A stretch of 64,000 nucleotides of DNA from Aquamicrobium defluvii (GCF_004363725.1 NZ_SNZF01000022.1:16722-80721); one strand, 5' to 3'. Shown: positions 52,562 through 62,112, counted from the first letter of the stretch. Notes: generated by a model not told the origin, from the sequence alone. Translations and numbers: made by a program.

Positions 52562-52712
52562 GGCAGGTCTCCTGACTTCCGCGTCGTCGCCTCCCGCCGC
52601 CTTCCCGGACCGTTACGATCCAGTGGCATATCGGAGAGAGGCTCGGCGGCTACAGTTGCGGGGGCAGTCGCGGCTTTGCCGATCGTCTGGCTGACCGTGT
52701 TCCCTTTTGATC
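52562..52712 (-). ncRNA. Cobalamin (B12) riboswitch
   Basis: The minus strand shows the conserved blocks in order: GGGAACACGGT (52704-52694), GACTGCCCCCGCAACTGT (52669-52652), GCCACTGG (52627-52620), GGGAAGG, and the B12 box AGTCAGGAGACCTGCC (52577-52562). This matches the known cobalamin riboswitch core very closely. It precedes btuB by about 190 bases. Binding of adenosylcobalamin would be expected to reduce expression of the uptake operon. The outer boundaries are approximate. Confidence 0.93.
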
Positions 52713-52867
52713 CGTATCGGAACCGTTTCCACCGATGACGCTAAGCATTGCCTGCCGGAACTGTCAATTCCGGCTGCGCTGCCTTGTGGTCCGATTGCGG
52801 CACGGCTTGCGCTTGCGGGCCGGAGAAAATTCCGCTACGTCGCCGCTTTGCTGACCGGAGCAGGGCC

Positions 52868-53365
52868 TTGACCGACCGACAAGCCGATGTCGCCATCATC
52901 ATGGGCAGCCAGTCCGACTGGACGACCATGCGCCACGCCGCCGATACGCTGGCCGGGCTCGGTGTCTCCCACAGAAGCCTGATCGTTTCGGCCCACCGTA
53001 CGCCCCAGCGCCTCTACGACTTTGCCCGCGGGGCGAAGGCCGCCGGCTACAAGGTGGTGATCGCCGGGGCGGGCGGAGCCGCGCACCTGCCGGGCATGAC
53101 CGCCGCGATGACCCCTTTGCCGGTATTCGGCGTGCCAGTGGAATCGAAAGCGCTGTCGGGACAGGATTCGCTTTTGTCGATCGTGCAGATGCCCGCCGGC
53201 ATCCCGGTAGGCACGCTTGCCATCGGCAAGGCAGGCGCGATCAACGCCGCGCTGCTGGCCGTTGCCGTGCTGGCGCTCACCGACGGAGAGCTTGCCGGGC
53301 GGCTTGAAGCTTGGCGCGCGGCGCAGACCGAAAAGGTCGCCCTCGAACCGGAGGACGATGCCTGA
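52868..53365 (+). CDS. purE: 5-(carboxyamino)imidazole ribonucleotide mutase PurE
   Basis: 165 residues from a TTG start. Class I PurE moves the carboxyl group of N5-CAIR to C4 in purine synthesis. The motifs [27 protein letters not shown] and [12 protein letters not shown] are intact. GGAGCAGGG precedes the TTG; the frame upstream is not similar to PurE. Its stop overlaps the purK ATG. It diverges from the btu operon. Confidence 0.93.
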   Translation: MTDRQADVAIIMGSQSDWTTMRHAADTLAGLGVSHRSLIVSAHRTPQRLYDFARGAKAAGYKVVIAGAGGAAHLPGMTAAMTPLPVFGVPVESKALSGQDSLLSIVQMPAGIPVGTLAIGKAGAINAALLAVAVLALTDGELAGRLEAWRAAQTEKVALEPEDDA

Positions 53366-54447
53366 TGCTGGCGCCGGGATCGACCATCGGCATCGTCGGC
53401 GGCGGCCAGCTTGGCCGCATGCTGGCGATGGCCGCCGCACGTCTCGGCTACCGCGTCGCCATTCTCGAACCGCAGGCCGATTGTCCGGCCGCGCAGGTCG
53501 CCAACCGGCAGATCGTGGCCGCCTACGACGATCCGGCGGCGCTGGCGGAACTGGCCTCGATCAGTGCCGTCGTCACCTACGAGTTCGAGAACGTGCCTGT
53601 AGAGGCGGCCGAAACGCTCGCCGCCCGCGTGCCGGTGCTGCCGCCGCCACGCGCTCTGGAGGTCTCGCAGGACAGGCTGGTGGAAAAACAGTTCCTCAAT
53701 GGCATCGGCATCGACACGGCGCCGTTTCTCGCCATTGACGGCGATTCGGAGCTGGCTTCCGCCTTGCAGGCTTTTGGAGGAAGCGGAGTCCTCAAGACAC
53801 GCCGCATGGGTTATGACGGCAAGGGCCAGCGTGTCTTCCGCAACATGGAAACCGGCAGTTATGCGGGCGTGTTCGAGGCGATGGGCGCGGTGCCCCTCAT
53901 CCTCGAGGGGCTGATTTCGTTCGAGCGTGAAATATCCGTGATCGGTGCGCGGAGCGCCGACGGCAAGGTCGTGACCTATGAGCCGGCGCAGAATGTGCAT
54001 CGCGACGGCATCCTGCACATCTCCACCGTGCCCGCCGCGATTTCACCGTCGACGGCGGACATCGCGCGGCAGGCCGTGGCATCGATCCTCGGCGCGCTCG
54101 GCTATGTCGGGGTCATCGGCGTGGAGTTCTTCGTGCTGGACGACGGATCGCTGCTCGTCAACGAGATGGCGCCGCGCGTTCACAACTCCGGCCACTGGAC
54201 AGAAGCCGCCTGTGCGATCTCGCAGTTCGAGCAGCATATCAGGGCCGTCGCCGGGCTCGCTCTGGGCGACACGCGCCGGCATAGCAATTGCGTGATGGAG
54301 AACCTGATCGGCGGCGATGTCGACCGCCTGCCGGAACTCGTCACCGAGCCCGACGTTCTGGTTCATCTCTATGGCAAGGCCGAATCCCGGCCCGGTCGCA
54401 AGATGGGTCATTTCACCCGCCTGACCGCCCGGCCGGCGGTCGATTGA
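53365..54447 (+). CDS. purK: 5-(carboxyamino)imidazole ribonucleotide synthase PurK
   Basis: 360 residues, ATP-grasp fold. It makes N5-CAIR from AIR, bicarbonate and ATP. Seen are IGIVGGGQLGRMLAMAAARLG, TYEFENVP, KTRRMGYDGKGQ and NEMAPRVHNSGHWT. The ATG overlaps the purE stop (TGATG), so the two are translated together. A terminator follows immediately. Confidence 0.95.
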   Translation: MLAPGSTIGIVGGGQLGRMLAMAAARLGYRVAILEPQADCPAAQVANRQIVAAYDDPAALAELASISAVVTYEFENVPVEAAETLAARVPVLPPPRALEVSQDRLVEKQFLNGIGIDTAPFLAIDGDSELASALQAFGGSGVLKTRRMGYDGKGQRVFRNMETGSYAGVFEAMGAVPLILEGLISFEREISVIGARSADGKVVTYEPAQNVHRDGILHISTVPAAISPSTADIARQAVASILGALGYVGVIGVEFFVLDDGSLLVNEMAPRVHNSGHWTEAACAISQFEQHIRAVAGLALGDTRRHSNCVMENLIGGDVDRLPELVTEPDVLVHLYGKAESRPGRKMGHFTRLTARPAVD

Positions 54448-54458
54448 TCGCTTTTTTT
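54436..54458 (+). terminator. Intrinsic terminator of purEK
   Basis: Stem GCGGTC (54436-54441) / GATCGC (54446-54451) with loop GATT and one G-U pair, followed by seven T. The stop codon of purK lies inside it. Confidence 0.75.
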
Positions 54459-54487
54459 GACGATCTTCTTTTTCCTGTCGCAAACGA

Positions 54488-55075
54488 ATGCCAGTGAACA
54501 CCTCACAAGGATCGAAGGAGGCCGTGTTGCGACGTGTTTGGGTGCTCGTGGCCCTGCTGCTCGGAGTGCCGGCTCTCATGGGGGGCCATATGGGCGTGCA
54601 GCAGCTTCTGGGCAATTTCCATGAGGTGATTCCCGGAGAGTTCTATCGCTCGGGACAGCCGGACTATCGCGATATCGCCGCCTATTCGGAACGCTATGGC
54701 ATCCGCGCCATTGTCAGCCTGCGCAACGAAAAGCCGGATGCGGAGGCATTGGCCGCGCGCGCCGAGGCGGAACGGCGCGGCATGAAGATCATCGATTTCC
54801 CGATGTCCTCGGCGCAGCCCCTGACGGTTGAGAAAGCCGCCGAACTGGCGCGGTTGATGCGGACGGCCCCGAAGCCGCTGCTCGTGCATTGCGACCATGG
54901 CGCCAACCGTACCGGGCTTGCCTCGGCCATCTATACCGCCGCCATCGCCGGGCAGGGCGAGATCGCGGCGGAGATGCAGCTTTCTCCCTATTATGGCCAT
55001 GTGCCGATCGAAGGCATAGGACGATACGAAATGTACCGCTCCTGGGATCGCTTCGAGGAAACGCTCGGCTTCTGA
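54488..55075 (+). CDS. Membrane-anchored dual-specificity/tyrosine phosphatase family protein
   Basis: 195 residues from the first ATG. One N-terminal hydrophobic helix (VWVLVALLLGVPALM) anchors or exports it. The active-site loop is Cys135-x5-Arg141 in VHCDHGANRTG. The FYRSGQPDY motif is shared with the DUF442/SIW14-like group of cysteine phosphatases. Phosphate on protein or inositol-like substrate is possible; the substrate is unknown. A strong AAGGAGG lies at 54515-54521, so translation may really begin at GTG 54524 or TTG 54527, dropping 12-13 residues. Confidence 0.82.
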   Translation: MPVNTSQGSKEAVLRRVWVLVALLLGVPALMGGHMGVQQLLGNFHEVIPGEFYRSGQPDYRDIAAYSERYGIRAIVSLRNEKPDAEALAARAEAERRGMKIIDFPMSSAQPLTVEKAAELARLMRTAPKPLLVHCDHGANRTGLASAIYTAAIAGQGEIAAEMQLSPYYGHVPIEGIGRYEMYRSWDRFEETLGF

Positions 55076-55099
55076 ACCCGGCAGGGACAGCCGCACCTT

Positions 55100-55132
55100 G
55101 CCGCATGCGGCGGTGATTTGTTGTACATGTAC
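55100..55132. promoter_or_regulatory. Two perfect palindromes upstream of the cyd regulator
   Basis: GCCGCATGCGGC (55100-55111) and GTACATGTAC (55123-55132) lie 12 bases apart, about 80-110 bases before the regulator start. They may be operators or part of a leader; no known protein is recognised. Confidence 0.35.
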
Positions 55133-55183
55133 GGGTGCGACATGGTGCCCAAGTGACTTCTGGCATGTCGGGACGTACTGAAT

Positions 55184-55201
55184 TTTCAGAAATTTCCGAA
55201 A
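55184..55201. promoter_or_regulatory. Twin TTTCNGAAA palindromes just before the cyd regulator gene
   Basis: TTTCAGAAA (55184-55192) and TTTCCGAAA (55193-55201) abut each other, 12 bases before the chosen start of the MarR/GbsR-type gene. The position suits autoregulation of the whole operon. Confidence 0.4.
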
Positions 55202-55212
55202 TCAGGTCCGGC

Positions 55213-55785
55213 ATGAACCTTCCGCCACTCATCCAGTCCTTCGTGCTGCATTTTGGCGAAATGGGCAGCCGATGGGGCATCAACCGCACGGTTGGCCAGA
55301 TCTACGCGCTGCTTTACGTCTCGCCGGAGCCTCTGTGCGCCGACCAGATCGTTGAAGGGCTGGGCATTTCGCGTTCCAACGTTTCCATGGGATTGCGCGA
55401 GCTTCAGGCATGGAACCTCGTCATCCTGCGGCACATTCCCGGCGACAGGCGCGATTTCTTCACTGCGCCGGACGATATCTGGCAAATCCTGCGCACGCTG
55501 GCGGAGGAGCGCAAGAAACGCGAGGTGGACCCCACGCTGTCGGTTCTGCGTGAGCTTATCATGCAGCAGCCCGGCAGCGAGGAGGAGCGTTACGCCCAGT
55601 CCAGGCTTATGGAGATGAATGGACTCATCGAACAGCTCACAAACTGGTACGATGATGTCAAAGGACTCGATACGGAACGGCTGGCGACACTGCTCAGCCT
55701 CGGCTCCAGGGTGACGAGGCTGCTCGATGCGAAGGATCGCATCGCATCGCTTGGCCGCAAACGCAGGGGGGATGGACAACCGTGA
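55213..55785 (+). CDS. GbsR/MarR-type transcriptional regulator of the cyd operon
   Basis: 190 residues. The N-terminal MNLPPLIQSFVLHFGEMGSRWGINRTVGQIYALLYV and the winged-helix recognition segment (ADQIVEGLGISRSNVSMGLREL, with FFTAPDDIWQIL after it) match the GbsR branch. The start at 55213 was chosen by homology; GTG 55135 and ATG 55165 are in frame. It overlaps cydD by GTGA, so it is in the same operon and probably senses a signal tied to cytochrome bd expression (inference). Confidence 0.83.
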   Translation: MNLPPLIQSFVLHFGEMGSRWGINRTVGQIYALLYVSPEPLCADQIVEGLGISRSNVSMGLRELQAWNLVILRHIPGDRRDFFTAPDDIWQILRTLAEERKKREVDPTLSVLRELIMQQPGSEEERYAQSRLMEMNGLIEQLTNWYDDVKGLDTERLATLLSLGSRVTRLLDAKDRIASLGRKRRGDGQP

Positions 55786-57581
55786 GCGCGCTCGACACGG
55801 CGATTGCCCGGCAGCCGGCATTACGCAAGCCGGTGGATCCCGAAGCGCTGACGATCCCCGAACAAAAGGCGGGAGCCCGGAGGCGCCGGGCAGGGTCCGG
55901 GGCGCCTGCCTCGCCAGGCAGGTTCCCCATTGCATTGCAGGCAGGGGCATCGCTGATCTGGATCGGGCAGGCGGCGCTTCTGGCCATGGCCATCGGCGAT
56001 ATCGCCGCCGGTGCCGGCGCGAGGGCCGTGATATGGCCGGCAATCGGCGTCTTCGTGCTCGGCGTATTGCGGGCGTGGATGGACCGGTCCGGTTCGCGGC
56101 TCGCTTTCCGGACGGCGCGCCACCAGCTTTCCCTGCTGCGCGAAAAAGCCGTTTCGGCGCTGGCGACGCGTTCTCCGCTGGATGCCTCGCGCCCGTCGTC
56201 CGGCTATGTGGCAAGCACCATTGCCGAACAGGCCGAAGCGGTGGTGCCTTATGTCGCGCGCTTCGAGCCGTTGCGCTGGCGCGCCGTGATCGTTCCGCTC
56301 GCCATATTCGCCTGCGTTCTGCCGCTCTCCTGGGTGGCCGCGCTGATCATGCTGGTCGCGCTGCCGCTGATCCCGATCTTCATGGCGCTCGTCGGCTGGC
56401 GGGCGAAGGAAGCGAGCGAGCGCCAGCTTGCCAAGATGGGCGACATGAACGCCTTCCTGCTCGACCGGCTGCGCGGTCTCGCCACCATCCGCAGCTTCGA
56501 TGCGGTCGACCGCACGGCGCTGCGCCTGCGGGAGGAAGCCGATCTGCTGCGCCGCCGGACCATGGCGGTGCTGCGCATTGCCTTCCTCTCCTCGGCCGTG
56601 CTGGAGCTGTTCTCGGCGCTGGGCGTGGCGATGGTCGCCGTCTATGTCGGCTTCCATTTCCTCGGACAGCTCGAATTCGGCGCATGGGGCGGCAGGCTTT
56701 CGCTCGCGCAGGGCGTGTTCATCCTCATGCTGGCTCCGGCCTTCTTCGAGCCGATGCGCGAGCTTTCCGCAGTCTGGCATGACCGCGCCGCCGGCGTCGC
56801 GGCTTTGGAAGCTCTGGAAAAAGTCACGGCGGCCGGCGAGCCGGTCGTCGTTGCGGCGGGAGTTCCGGCCGTGAAACCGGATGGCCGCGCCGCAGGCGTG
56901 GTCATCGACGGGCTGCATTTCCGGCATGCCGGGAGCGGCGCGGCCGTAACGGATGGTTCCATGCCGGAGCGCAAGGTGTTCGACGACCTTTCTCTGGACA
57001 TCCGCCCGGGCGAGCGCGTTGCCGTGATGGCCCCGAGCGGCGGCGGCAAGTCGACCCTGCTCGCCCTCATCGCCGGGCTGGCCGTGCCGGAAGGCGGCAC
57101 GATCCGCATCGGCGGTGAAACGCTGCGGCCCGAGACCGCGGCGCGCCTTCGGGCGGGCATGGCCTGGCTCGGCCAGACACCGCATATTTTTCCCGGCACG
57201 CCTGGCCGCAACGTCACGCTCGGCCGTTCCGATATGGACGAGCATGTGGTCGAGGCCGCGCTTGGCGCGGCGCGGCTTGACAGCTTGGCGCATACACGCC
57301 GGCAGGTGGTGCTGGGCGAGGGGGGCGCGGGCCTTTCCGGCGGCGAGGCGCTGCGTCTTGCCATTGCGCGCGCCGCAGCGGTTCAGGGCGCGGGACTGGT
57401 GCTGGCCGACGAGCCGACCGCTCATCTCGACCGCGCGACCGCCGGCGAGATCACCGACATGCTGCTTGAAATCTCGGAGGGCCGCACCCTGATCGTCGCC
57501 ACGCACGATCCGGTGCTGGCTTCCCGCATGGACCGTATCGTAATGCTCGGTGACGAAAGCGCCGACGGGAGGCGGGCATGA
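55782..57581 (+). CDS. cydD: Cytochrome bd assembly ABC transporter subunit CydD
   Basis: 599 residues. An N-terminal six-helix membrane domain is followed by an ATPase domain: Walker A is APSGGGKST, the signature is LSGGEALRLAIARA and Walker B is LVLADEPTAHLD. CydDC is needed for cytochrome bd assembly; it has been described as a thiol (cysteine/glutathione) exporter and more recently linked to heme. The GTG start overlaps the regulator stop. Confidence 0.9.
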   Translation: MSALDTAIARQPALRKPVDPEALTIPEQKAGARRRRAGSGAPASPGRFPIALQAGASLIWIGQAALLAMAIGDIAAGAGARAVIWPAIGVFVLGVLRAWMDRSGSRLAFRTARHQLSLLREKAVSALATRSPLDASRPSSGYVASTIAEQAEAVVPYVARFEPLRWRAVIVPLAIFACVLPLSWVAALIMLVALPLIPIFMALVGWRAKEASERQLAKMGDMNAFLLDRLRGLATIRSFDAVDRTALRLREEADLLRRRTMAVLRIAFLSSAVLELFSALGVAMVAVYVGFHFLGQLEFGAWGGRLSLAQGVFILMLAPAFFEPMRELSAVWHDRAAGVAALEALEKVTAAGEPVVVAAGVPAVKPDGRAAGVVIDGLHFRHAGSGAAVTDGSMPERKVFDDLSLDIRPGERVAVMAPSGGGKSTLLALIAGLAVPEGGTIRIGGETLRPETAARLRAGMAWLGQTPHIFPGTPGRNVTLGRSDMDEHVVEAALGAARLDSLAHTRRQVVLGEGGAGLSGGEALRLAIARAAAVQGAGLVLADEPTAHLDRATAGEITDMLLEISEGRTLIVATHDPVLASRMDRIVMLGDESADGRRA

Positions 57582-59272
57582 ACTCGCTGCGTCACCTTCA
57601 GGCCGTCATGGCGCTGTTCTGGTCTCAAAATCGCCTGATGCTCGCGGCCGGTACCCTGCTCGCGCTTTGCACCGCGCTGGCCGGCATCGCGCTACTTGGC
57701 CTCTCCGGATGGTTCATCACCGCGACCGCGATCGCGGGGGCTTCGGTGGCGACGGCGCTCGTCTTCGATGTCTTCGCACCCGCTGCCGGCATCCGCTTTC
57801 TGGCGCTGGCGCGCACATTTTCGCGCTATGGCGAGCGGCTGGTCACGCATGATGCCACGCTCGAAGTGCTGGCGCGTCTGCGCGAGCGGGTGTTTCGCAC
57901 CTTCGCCACGGATGAGGAAGCGCGCAGCCTCGCGGCACGCCCGGCGCGGCTGCTGTTCCGTCTCACCGTCGATATCGATGCGCTGGATTCGCTCTACCTG
58001 CGGGTCGCGGTTCCACTGGTGGCGGCGCTCGGTTCGGCGCTGGTGACTTCGGCCGCACTCGGCCTCATCGCGCCTGCCCTCGGCATCGGGATCGGGCTGG
58101 CCCTGATCCTGTCCGGCCTCGCCATTCCGGCGGTCGCCGCCGCCCGGGCGCAGAAGCCGGCGCGGCGGCGGGCCCATGCGCTGGAGGTGTTGCGCTCGCG
58201 CACCATCGACCTGATGCGGGGGCAGGCCGATCTGGTCATGGCGAACAGGCTGTCGGCGCAGACGGCGGCCCTGTCCGCCGCCGATTCGCGCCTTGCCGAT
58301 GCAGACGACGCGCTGAACCATATCGAGGCCAGCACAGGTTTCTCTTTCGCGGTCGCCGGCGCGGGTCTGCTCGCCGCCACCCTGATCGCGGCCGCCGTGC
58401 TGGCGGAAAGCGGGACGATCGGCGCGCCAGCGGCGGCTCTGGCCGTGTTCGTGGCGCTTGCCTGCCTGGAACCCTTCGCCGCGCTGCGCCGTGGCGCACT
58501 GGAGCTTGGCCGGGTGCTGCTGTCGGCCCGCAGGCTGGGTTCGAAGCTCACGGATGTCGTCGATGAAGCGGCGAGCCCCGACCTGCCATCATGCCCCGCG
58601 AATGCGGTTGAAATTGCCGGCGTGACGGTATCCTACCGCCATGGCGACCGCCCGGTTGTGGAAGACCAGTCCCTCGCCGTCGCCAGGGGCGAGCATGTGG
58701 CCCTGATCGGAGCCAGCGGGGCCGGCAAGTCCACCATCCTGTCGCTGATCGCCGGCGAACTGCCTCCGCACGCCGGAACGGTCAGGACGTTGCCGGCTGC
58801 GCTCCTCACCCAGCGCACCGAGCTCTTCTGCGATACGCTGCGCGGCAACCTTGCGCTTGCACGGTCGAATGCGGGTGACGGCGAGATGATGGAGGCGCTT
58901 CATGCCGCCGGACTTGGCGCTTTCGTGGCCGGCCTTCCAGAAGGGCTGGACACCATGCTGGGCGAAGGTGGCGCCGGGCTTTCAGCCGGTCAGGCAAGAC
59001 GTCTGGCGCTGGCCCGCCTGCTATTGCGCGACACACCCGTGTGGCTGCTCGACGAGCCCACCGAGGGGCTGGACGGGTCCACGGCGCGCGATGTCATCGA
59101 ACGCATTGGCGCCTGCGCCGCGGGTCGCGCGCTTGTCATCGTCACCCATATACGCCGCGAAGCGGAACTGGCGGACCGCATCCTGCTTATCGAGCATGGC
59201 AGGGTGCAGGCCGACTGCGCGCGCGGCAGCCGGGAATATCTGAGGCTGCTCGAGCGCCTGCGGCCGGATTGA
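57578..59272 (+). CDS. cydC: Cytochrome bd assembly ABC transporter subunit CydC
   Basis: 564 residues. A six-helix half (LLGLSGWFITATAIAG; RFLALARTFSRYGERLVTHD) precedes the ATPase: Walker A GASGAGKST, signature LSAGQARRLALARLL and Walker B VWLLDEPTEGLD. The signature has LSAGQ instead of LSGGQ, a common CydC variation. The ATG overlaps the cydD stop by four bases. It forms a heterodimer with CydD. Confidence 0.9.
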   Translation: MNSLRHLQAVMALFWSQNRLMLAAGTLLALCTALAGIALLGLSGWFITATAIAGASVATALVFDVFAPAAGIRFLALARTFSRYGERLVTHDATLEVLARLRERVFRTFATDEEARSLAARPARLLFRLTVDIDALDSLYLRVAVPLVAALGSALVTSAALGLIAPALGIGIGLALILSGLAIPAVAAARAQKPARRRAHALEVLRSRTIDLMRGQADLVMANRLSAQTAALSAADSRLADADDALNHIEASTGFSFAVAGAGLLAATLIAAAVLAESGTIGAPAAALAVFVALACLEPFAALRRGALELGRVLLSARRLGSKLTDVVDEAASPDLPSCPANAVEIAGVTVSYRHGDRPVVEDQSLAVARGEHVALIGASGAGKSTILSLIAGELPPHAGTVRTLPAALLTQRTELFCDTLRGNLALARSNAGDGEMMEALHAAGLGAFVAGLPEGLDTMLGEGGAGLSAGQARRLALARLLLRDTPVWLLDEPTEGLDGSTARDVIERIGACAAGRALVIVTHIRREAELADRILLIEHGRVQADCARGSREYLRLLERLRPD

Positions 59273-59341
59273 GGATCAGTTTCGTCGACGCCGGGCGGAC
59301 GGCGTCACATCAGCCAGGGAGGCCGGAAAGCCGGAGTAACC

Positions 59342-60919
59342 ATGGAACTCGATATTGTCGATCTGTCGCGGCTTCAGTTCGCGATAACCGCTCTCTACCA
59401 TTTCCTGTTCGTGCCACTGACGCTCGGCCTGTCAGTGCTGCTCGCGATCATGGAGACGGTCTACGTCATGACCGGCCGCGACATCTGGCGCCAGATGACG
59501 AAATTCTGGGGCGTGCTGTTCGGAATCAACTTCGTGATGGGCGTGGCGACCGGCATCGTCATGGAGTTCCAGTTCGGCATGAACTGGAGCTACTACAGCC
59601 ACTATGTCGGCGATATCTTCGGCGCGCCGCTGGCTATCGAAGGGCTGATGGCCTTCTTCCTCGAAGCGACCTTCGTCGGCCTGTTCTTCTTCGGCTGGGA
59701 CAAGCTCTCGCGCCTTGGCCATCTGGCCGCCACATGGGCGGTCGCCATCGGCTCGAACTTCTCGGCGCTGTGGATCCTGATCGCAAACGGCTGGATGCAG
59801 AACCCGGTCGGCGCGGCCTTCAACCCCCAGACCATGCGCATGGAGGTGAATGACTTCGCCGCCGTGCTGTTCAATCCGGTGGCGCAGGCGAAATTCGTGC
59901 ACACCGTGTCGGCGGGCTACGTCACGGCCTCCATCTTCGTGCTCGGCGTCTCGGCCTGGTATCTGCTGAAGGGCCGTCACCTCGAACTGGCGAAGCGCTC
60001 GCTCACCGTCGCAGCGTCCTTCGGCCTCGCTTCGGCGCTGTCGGTGGTCGTGCTCGGCGACGAGAGCGGCTACCTTTCCACCGAGCACCAGAAGATGAAG
60101 CTCGCGGCCATCGAGGCGATGTGGAAGACCGAGCCGGCGCCTGCCGCCTTCACCGCCATCGGCTTCCCCGATCAGGAGGCGCGCAAGACCCATTACGCGG
60201 TGCACATTCCCTGGGTGATGGGCCTCATCGGCACGCGCTCGCTGACCACCGAGATTCCCGGCATCGAGGAACTGGTGCAACATGCCGAGACGCGTATCCG
60301 CAGCGGCATGGTGGCCTATGCGGCGTTGCAGGAAATCCGGGCCGCCGGCTCGGATGCCGCCATACCGGAAGCAGCGCGCACGGCGTTCGAGGAAAACGGG
60401 ATGGACCTCGGCTATGCGCTGCTGCTCAAACCCTATCTGGACGATCCGGCGCAGGCCAGCGACGAGCAGATCGCGAAGGCGGCATGGGATACGGTGCCCA
60501 ACGTGCCGACCCTGTTCTGGACCTTCCGCATCATGGTGGGGCTCGGCTTCTTCTTCATCGCGCTCACTGCCGTGTTCTTCTACCTGTCGGCCCGCCACCA
60601 GCTCGATCGCTATCCATGGCTGTTGCGGGTGGCGGTGTTCGCCATCCCGCTGCCATGGATCGCCGCGGAATGCGGATGGATCGTGGCGGAGTTCGGTCGC
60701 CAGCCGTGGATCATCGAGGGCGTGCTGCCGACGGCCGCTGCCGTGTCCAATCTCGGGGCCGCCACGGTGCTTGCCACCATCGTCGGCTTCTCGCTGATCT
60801 ATTCGGTGCTGTTCGTCGTCGAAATGGTGCTGATGCTGGCCGCGATCCGCAAGGGGCCGGAAGCCGATCACGCGCCGCGCACCCGTCTTGCGCCTCCTTC
60901 CCTCGCACCGGCGGAGTAA
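59342..60919 (+). CDS. cydA: Cytochrome bd ubiquinol oxidase subunit I
   Basis: 525 residues with about nine helices. Heme ligand His20 in ALYHFLFVPLT, the conserved glutamates in EGLMAFFLEATFVG, the quinol-binding Q-loop (from KMKLAAIEAMWKTEPAPAAF) and the GRQPW motif (EFGRQPWIIEG) are visible. The long Q-loop is of the E. coli bd-I type. The complex reduces oxygen to water with quinol and makes proton motive force without pumping. It lies 69 bases after cydC. Confidence 0.96.
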   Translation: MELDIVDLSRLQFAITALYHFLFVPLTLGLSVLLAIMETVYVMTGRDIWRQMTKFWGVLFGINFVMGVATGIVMEFQFGMNWSYYSHYVGDIFGAPLAIEGLMAFFLEATFVGLFFFGWDKLSRLGHLAATWAVAIGSNFSALWILIANGWMQNPVGAAFNPQTMRMEVNDFAAVLFNPVAQAKFVHTVSAGYVTASIFVLGVSAWYLLKGRHLELAKRSLTVAASFGLASALSVVVLGDESGYLSTEHQKMKLAAIEAMWKTEPAPAAFTAIGFPDQEARKTHYAVHIPWVMGLIGTRSLTTEIPGIEELVQHAETRIRSGMVAYAALQEIRAAGSDAAIPEAARTAFEENGMDLGYALLLKPYLDDPAQASDEQIAKAAWDTVPNVPTLFWTFRIMVGLGFFFIALTAVFFYLSARHQLDRYPWLLRVAVFAIPLPWIAAECGWIVAEFGRQPWIIEGVLPTAAAVSNLGAATVLATIVGFSLIYSVLFVVEMVLMLAAIRKGPEADHAPRTRLAPPSLAPAE

Positions 60920-60924
60920 ATGGT

Positions 60925-62082
60925 ATGGTTCTGCATGAACTCCTCGACTATCAGACCCTGAGGGTCATCTGGTGGCTGCTGCTCGGCGTACTGCTGATCG
61001 GCTTTGCGGTCATGGACGGTTTCGACCTCGGCACCGGCATGCTGCTGCCGTTCGTTGGCAGGAACGATGTCGAACGCCGCGTCGTCATCAACACGGTCGG
61101 TCCCGTCTGGGAAGGCAATCAGGTGTGGCTGATCCTTGGCGGCGGCGCGATCTTCGCCGCATGGCCGCCGCTTTATGCGGTGTCCTTCTCCGGCTTCTAC
61201 CTCGCCATGTTCGCCATCTTGTTCGCGCTGATCCTGCGCCCGGTCGGTTTCAAATACCGCTCGAAGCGCGAAAGCGCCGCCTGGCGCAATGGCTGGGACT
61301 GGGCCCTGTTCGTCGGCGGGCTGGTGCCGGCGCTGGTCATGGGGGTCGCTGTGGGCAATGTGCTTCAGGGCGTGCCGTTCCGGTTCGGCACGGACCTGCG
61401 CATCTTCTACGACGGCACGACGCTGTTCGAGCTGCTCAATCCGTTCGGGCTGTTGTGCGGTCTGCTTTCCGTGGCGATGCTGGTCATGCACGGCGCCTCC
61501 TGGCTGGTGCTCAAGACCGAAGGCGCGGTTGCGGAGCGCGCGCGCCGCTATGGCGCGGCGGCGGCGATTGCCACCATCGTCCTGTTCGCGCTCGGCGGCA
61601 TCTGGCTTTGGCTGGGGATCGATGGCTATCGCATCACCAGCGCCGTGGTGACGGACGGCCCCTCCAATCCGCTCGCCAAGACGGTGGAGCGTGCCTCAGG
61701 TGTATGGTTCGAGAACTATGGCAACCATCCATGGATGATGATCGCGCCGGTGCTGGCCTTTGCCGGGGCACTTGCCAATCTGGCGTTGCAAAAGGCCGGG
61801 CGCGAGATCGTCCCGGTGCTGGCGAGCGGGCTGTCGATCCTTGGCATCATCTCGACGGTCGGGCTTTCCATGTTCCCGATGATCCTGCCGTCCTCGCTCG
61901 ATCCGAAGTCGAGCCTCACGGTGTGGGATGCTTCCTCCAGCCACCTTACCCTGTTCATCATGCTGGTGGTGACGGCGATCTTCATCCCGCTCATCGTGGC
62001 CTACACGAGCTGGGTCTACCATGTGCTGTGGGGCAAGGTGGACGAGAAGGCCATCCGTGACGGCAGCGGCCACGCCTACTGA
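60925..62082 (+). CDS. cydB: Cytochrome bd ubiquinol oxidase subunit II
   Basis: 385 residues with eight or nine helices. The N-terminal LRVIWWLLLGVLLIGFAVMDGFDLGTGMLLP and GPVWEGNQVWLILGGGAIFAAWP are characteristic. It supports CydA. The ATG at 60925 lies five bases after the cydA stop; an overlapping ATG at 60920 is out of frame. Confidence 0.96.
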   Translation: MVLHELLDYQTLRVIWWLLLGVLLIGFAVMDGFDLGTGMLLPFVGRNDVERRVVINTVGPVWEGNQVWLILGGGAIFAAWPPLYAVSFSGFYLAMFAILFALILRPVGFKYRSKRESAAWRNGWDWALFVGGLVPALVMGVAVGNVLQGVPFRFGTDLRIFYDGTTLFELLNPFGLLCGLLSVAMLVMHGASWLVLKTEGAVAERARRYGAAAAIATIVLFALGGIWLWLGIDGYRITSAVVTDGPSNPLAKTVERASGVWFENYGNHPWMMIAPVLAFAGALANLALQKAGREIVPVLASGLSILGIISTVGLSMFPMILPSSLDPKSSLTVWDASSSHLTLFIMLVVTAIFIPLIVAYTSWVYHVLWGKVDEKAIRDGSGHAY

Positions 62083-62112
62083 TGCGCGTCCAACAGAACG
62101 AGGAGAGATGAA

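Noticed and set aside
59342..60919. Cyanide-insensitive CioA instead of CydA
   Set aside because: The long Q-loop and the presence of cydDC and cydX fit the bd-I type better.
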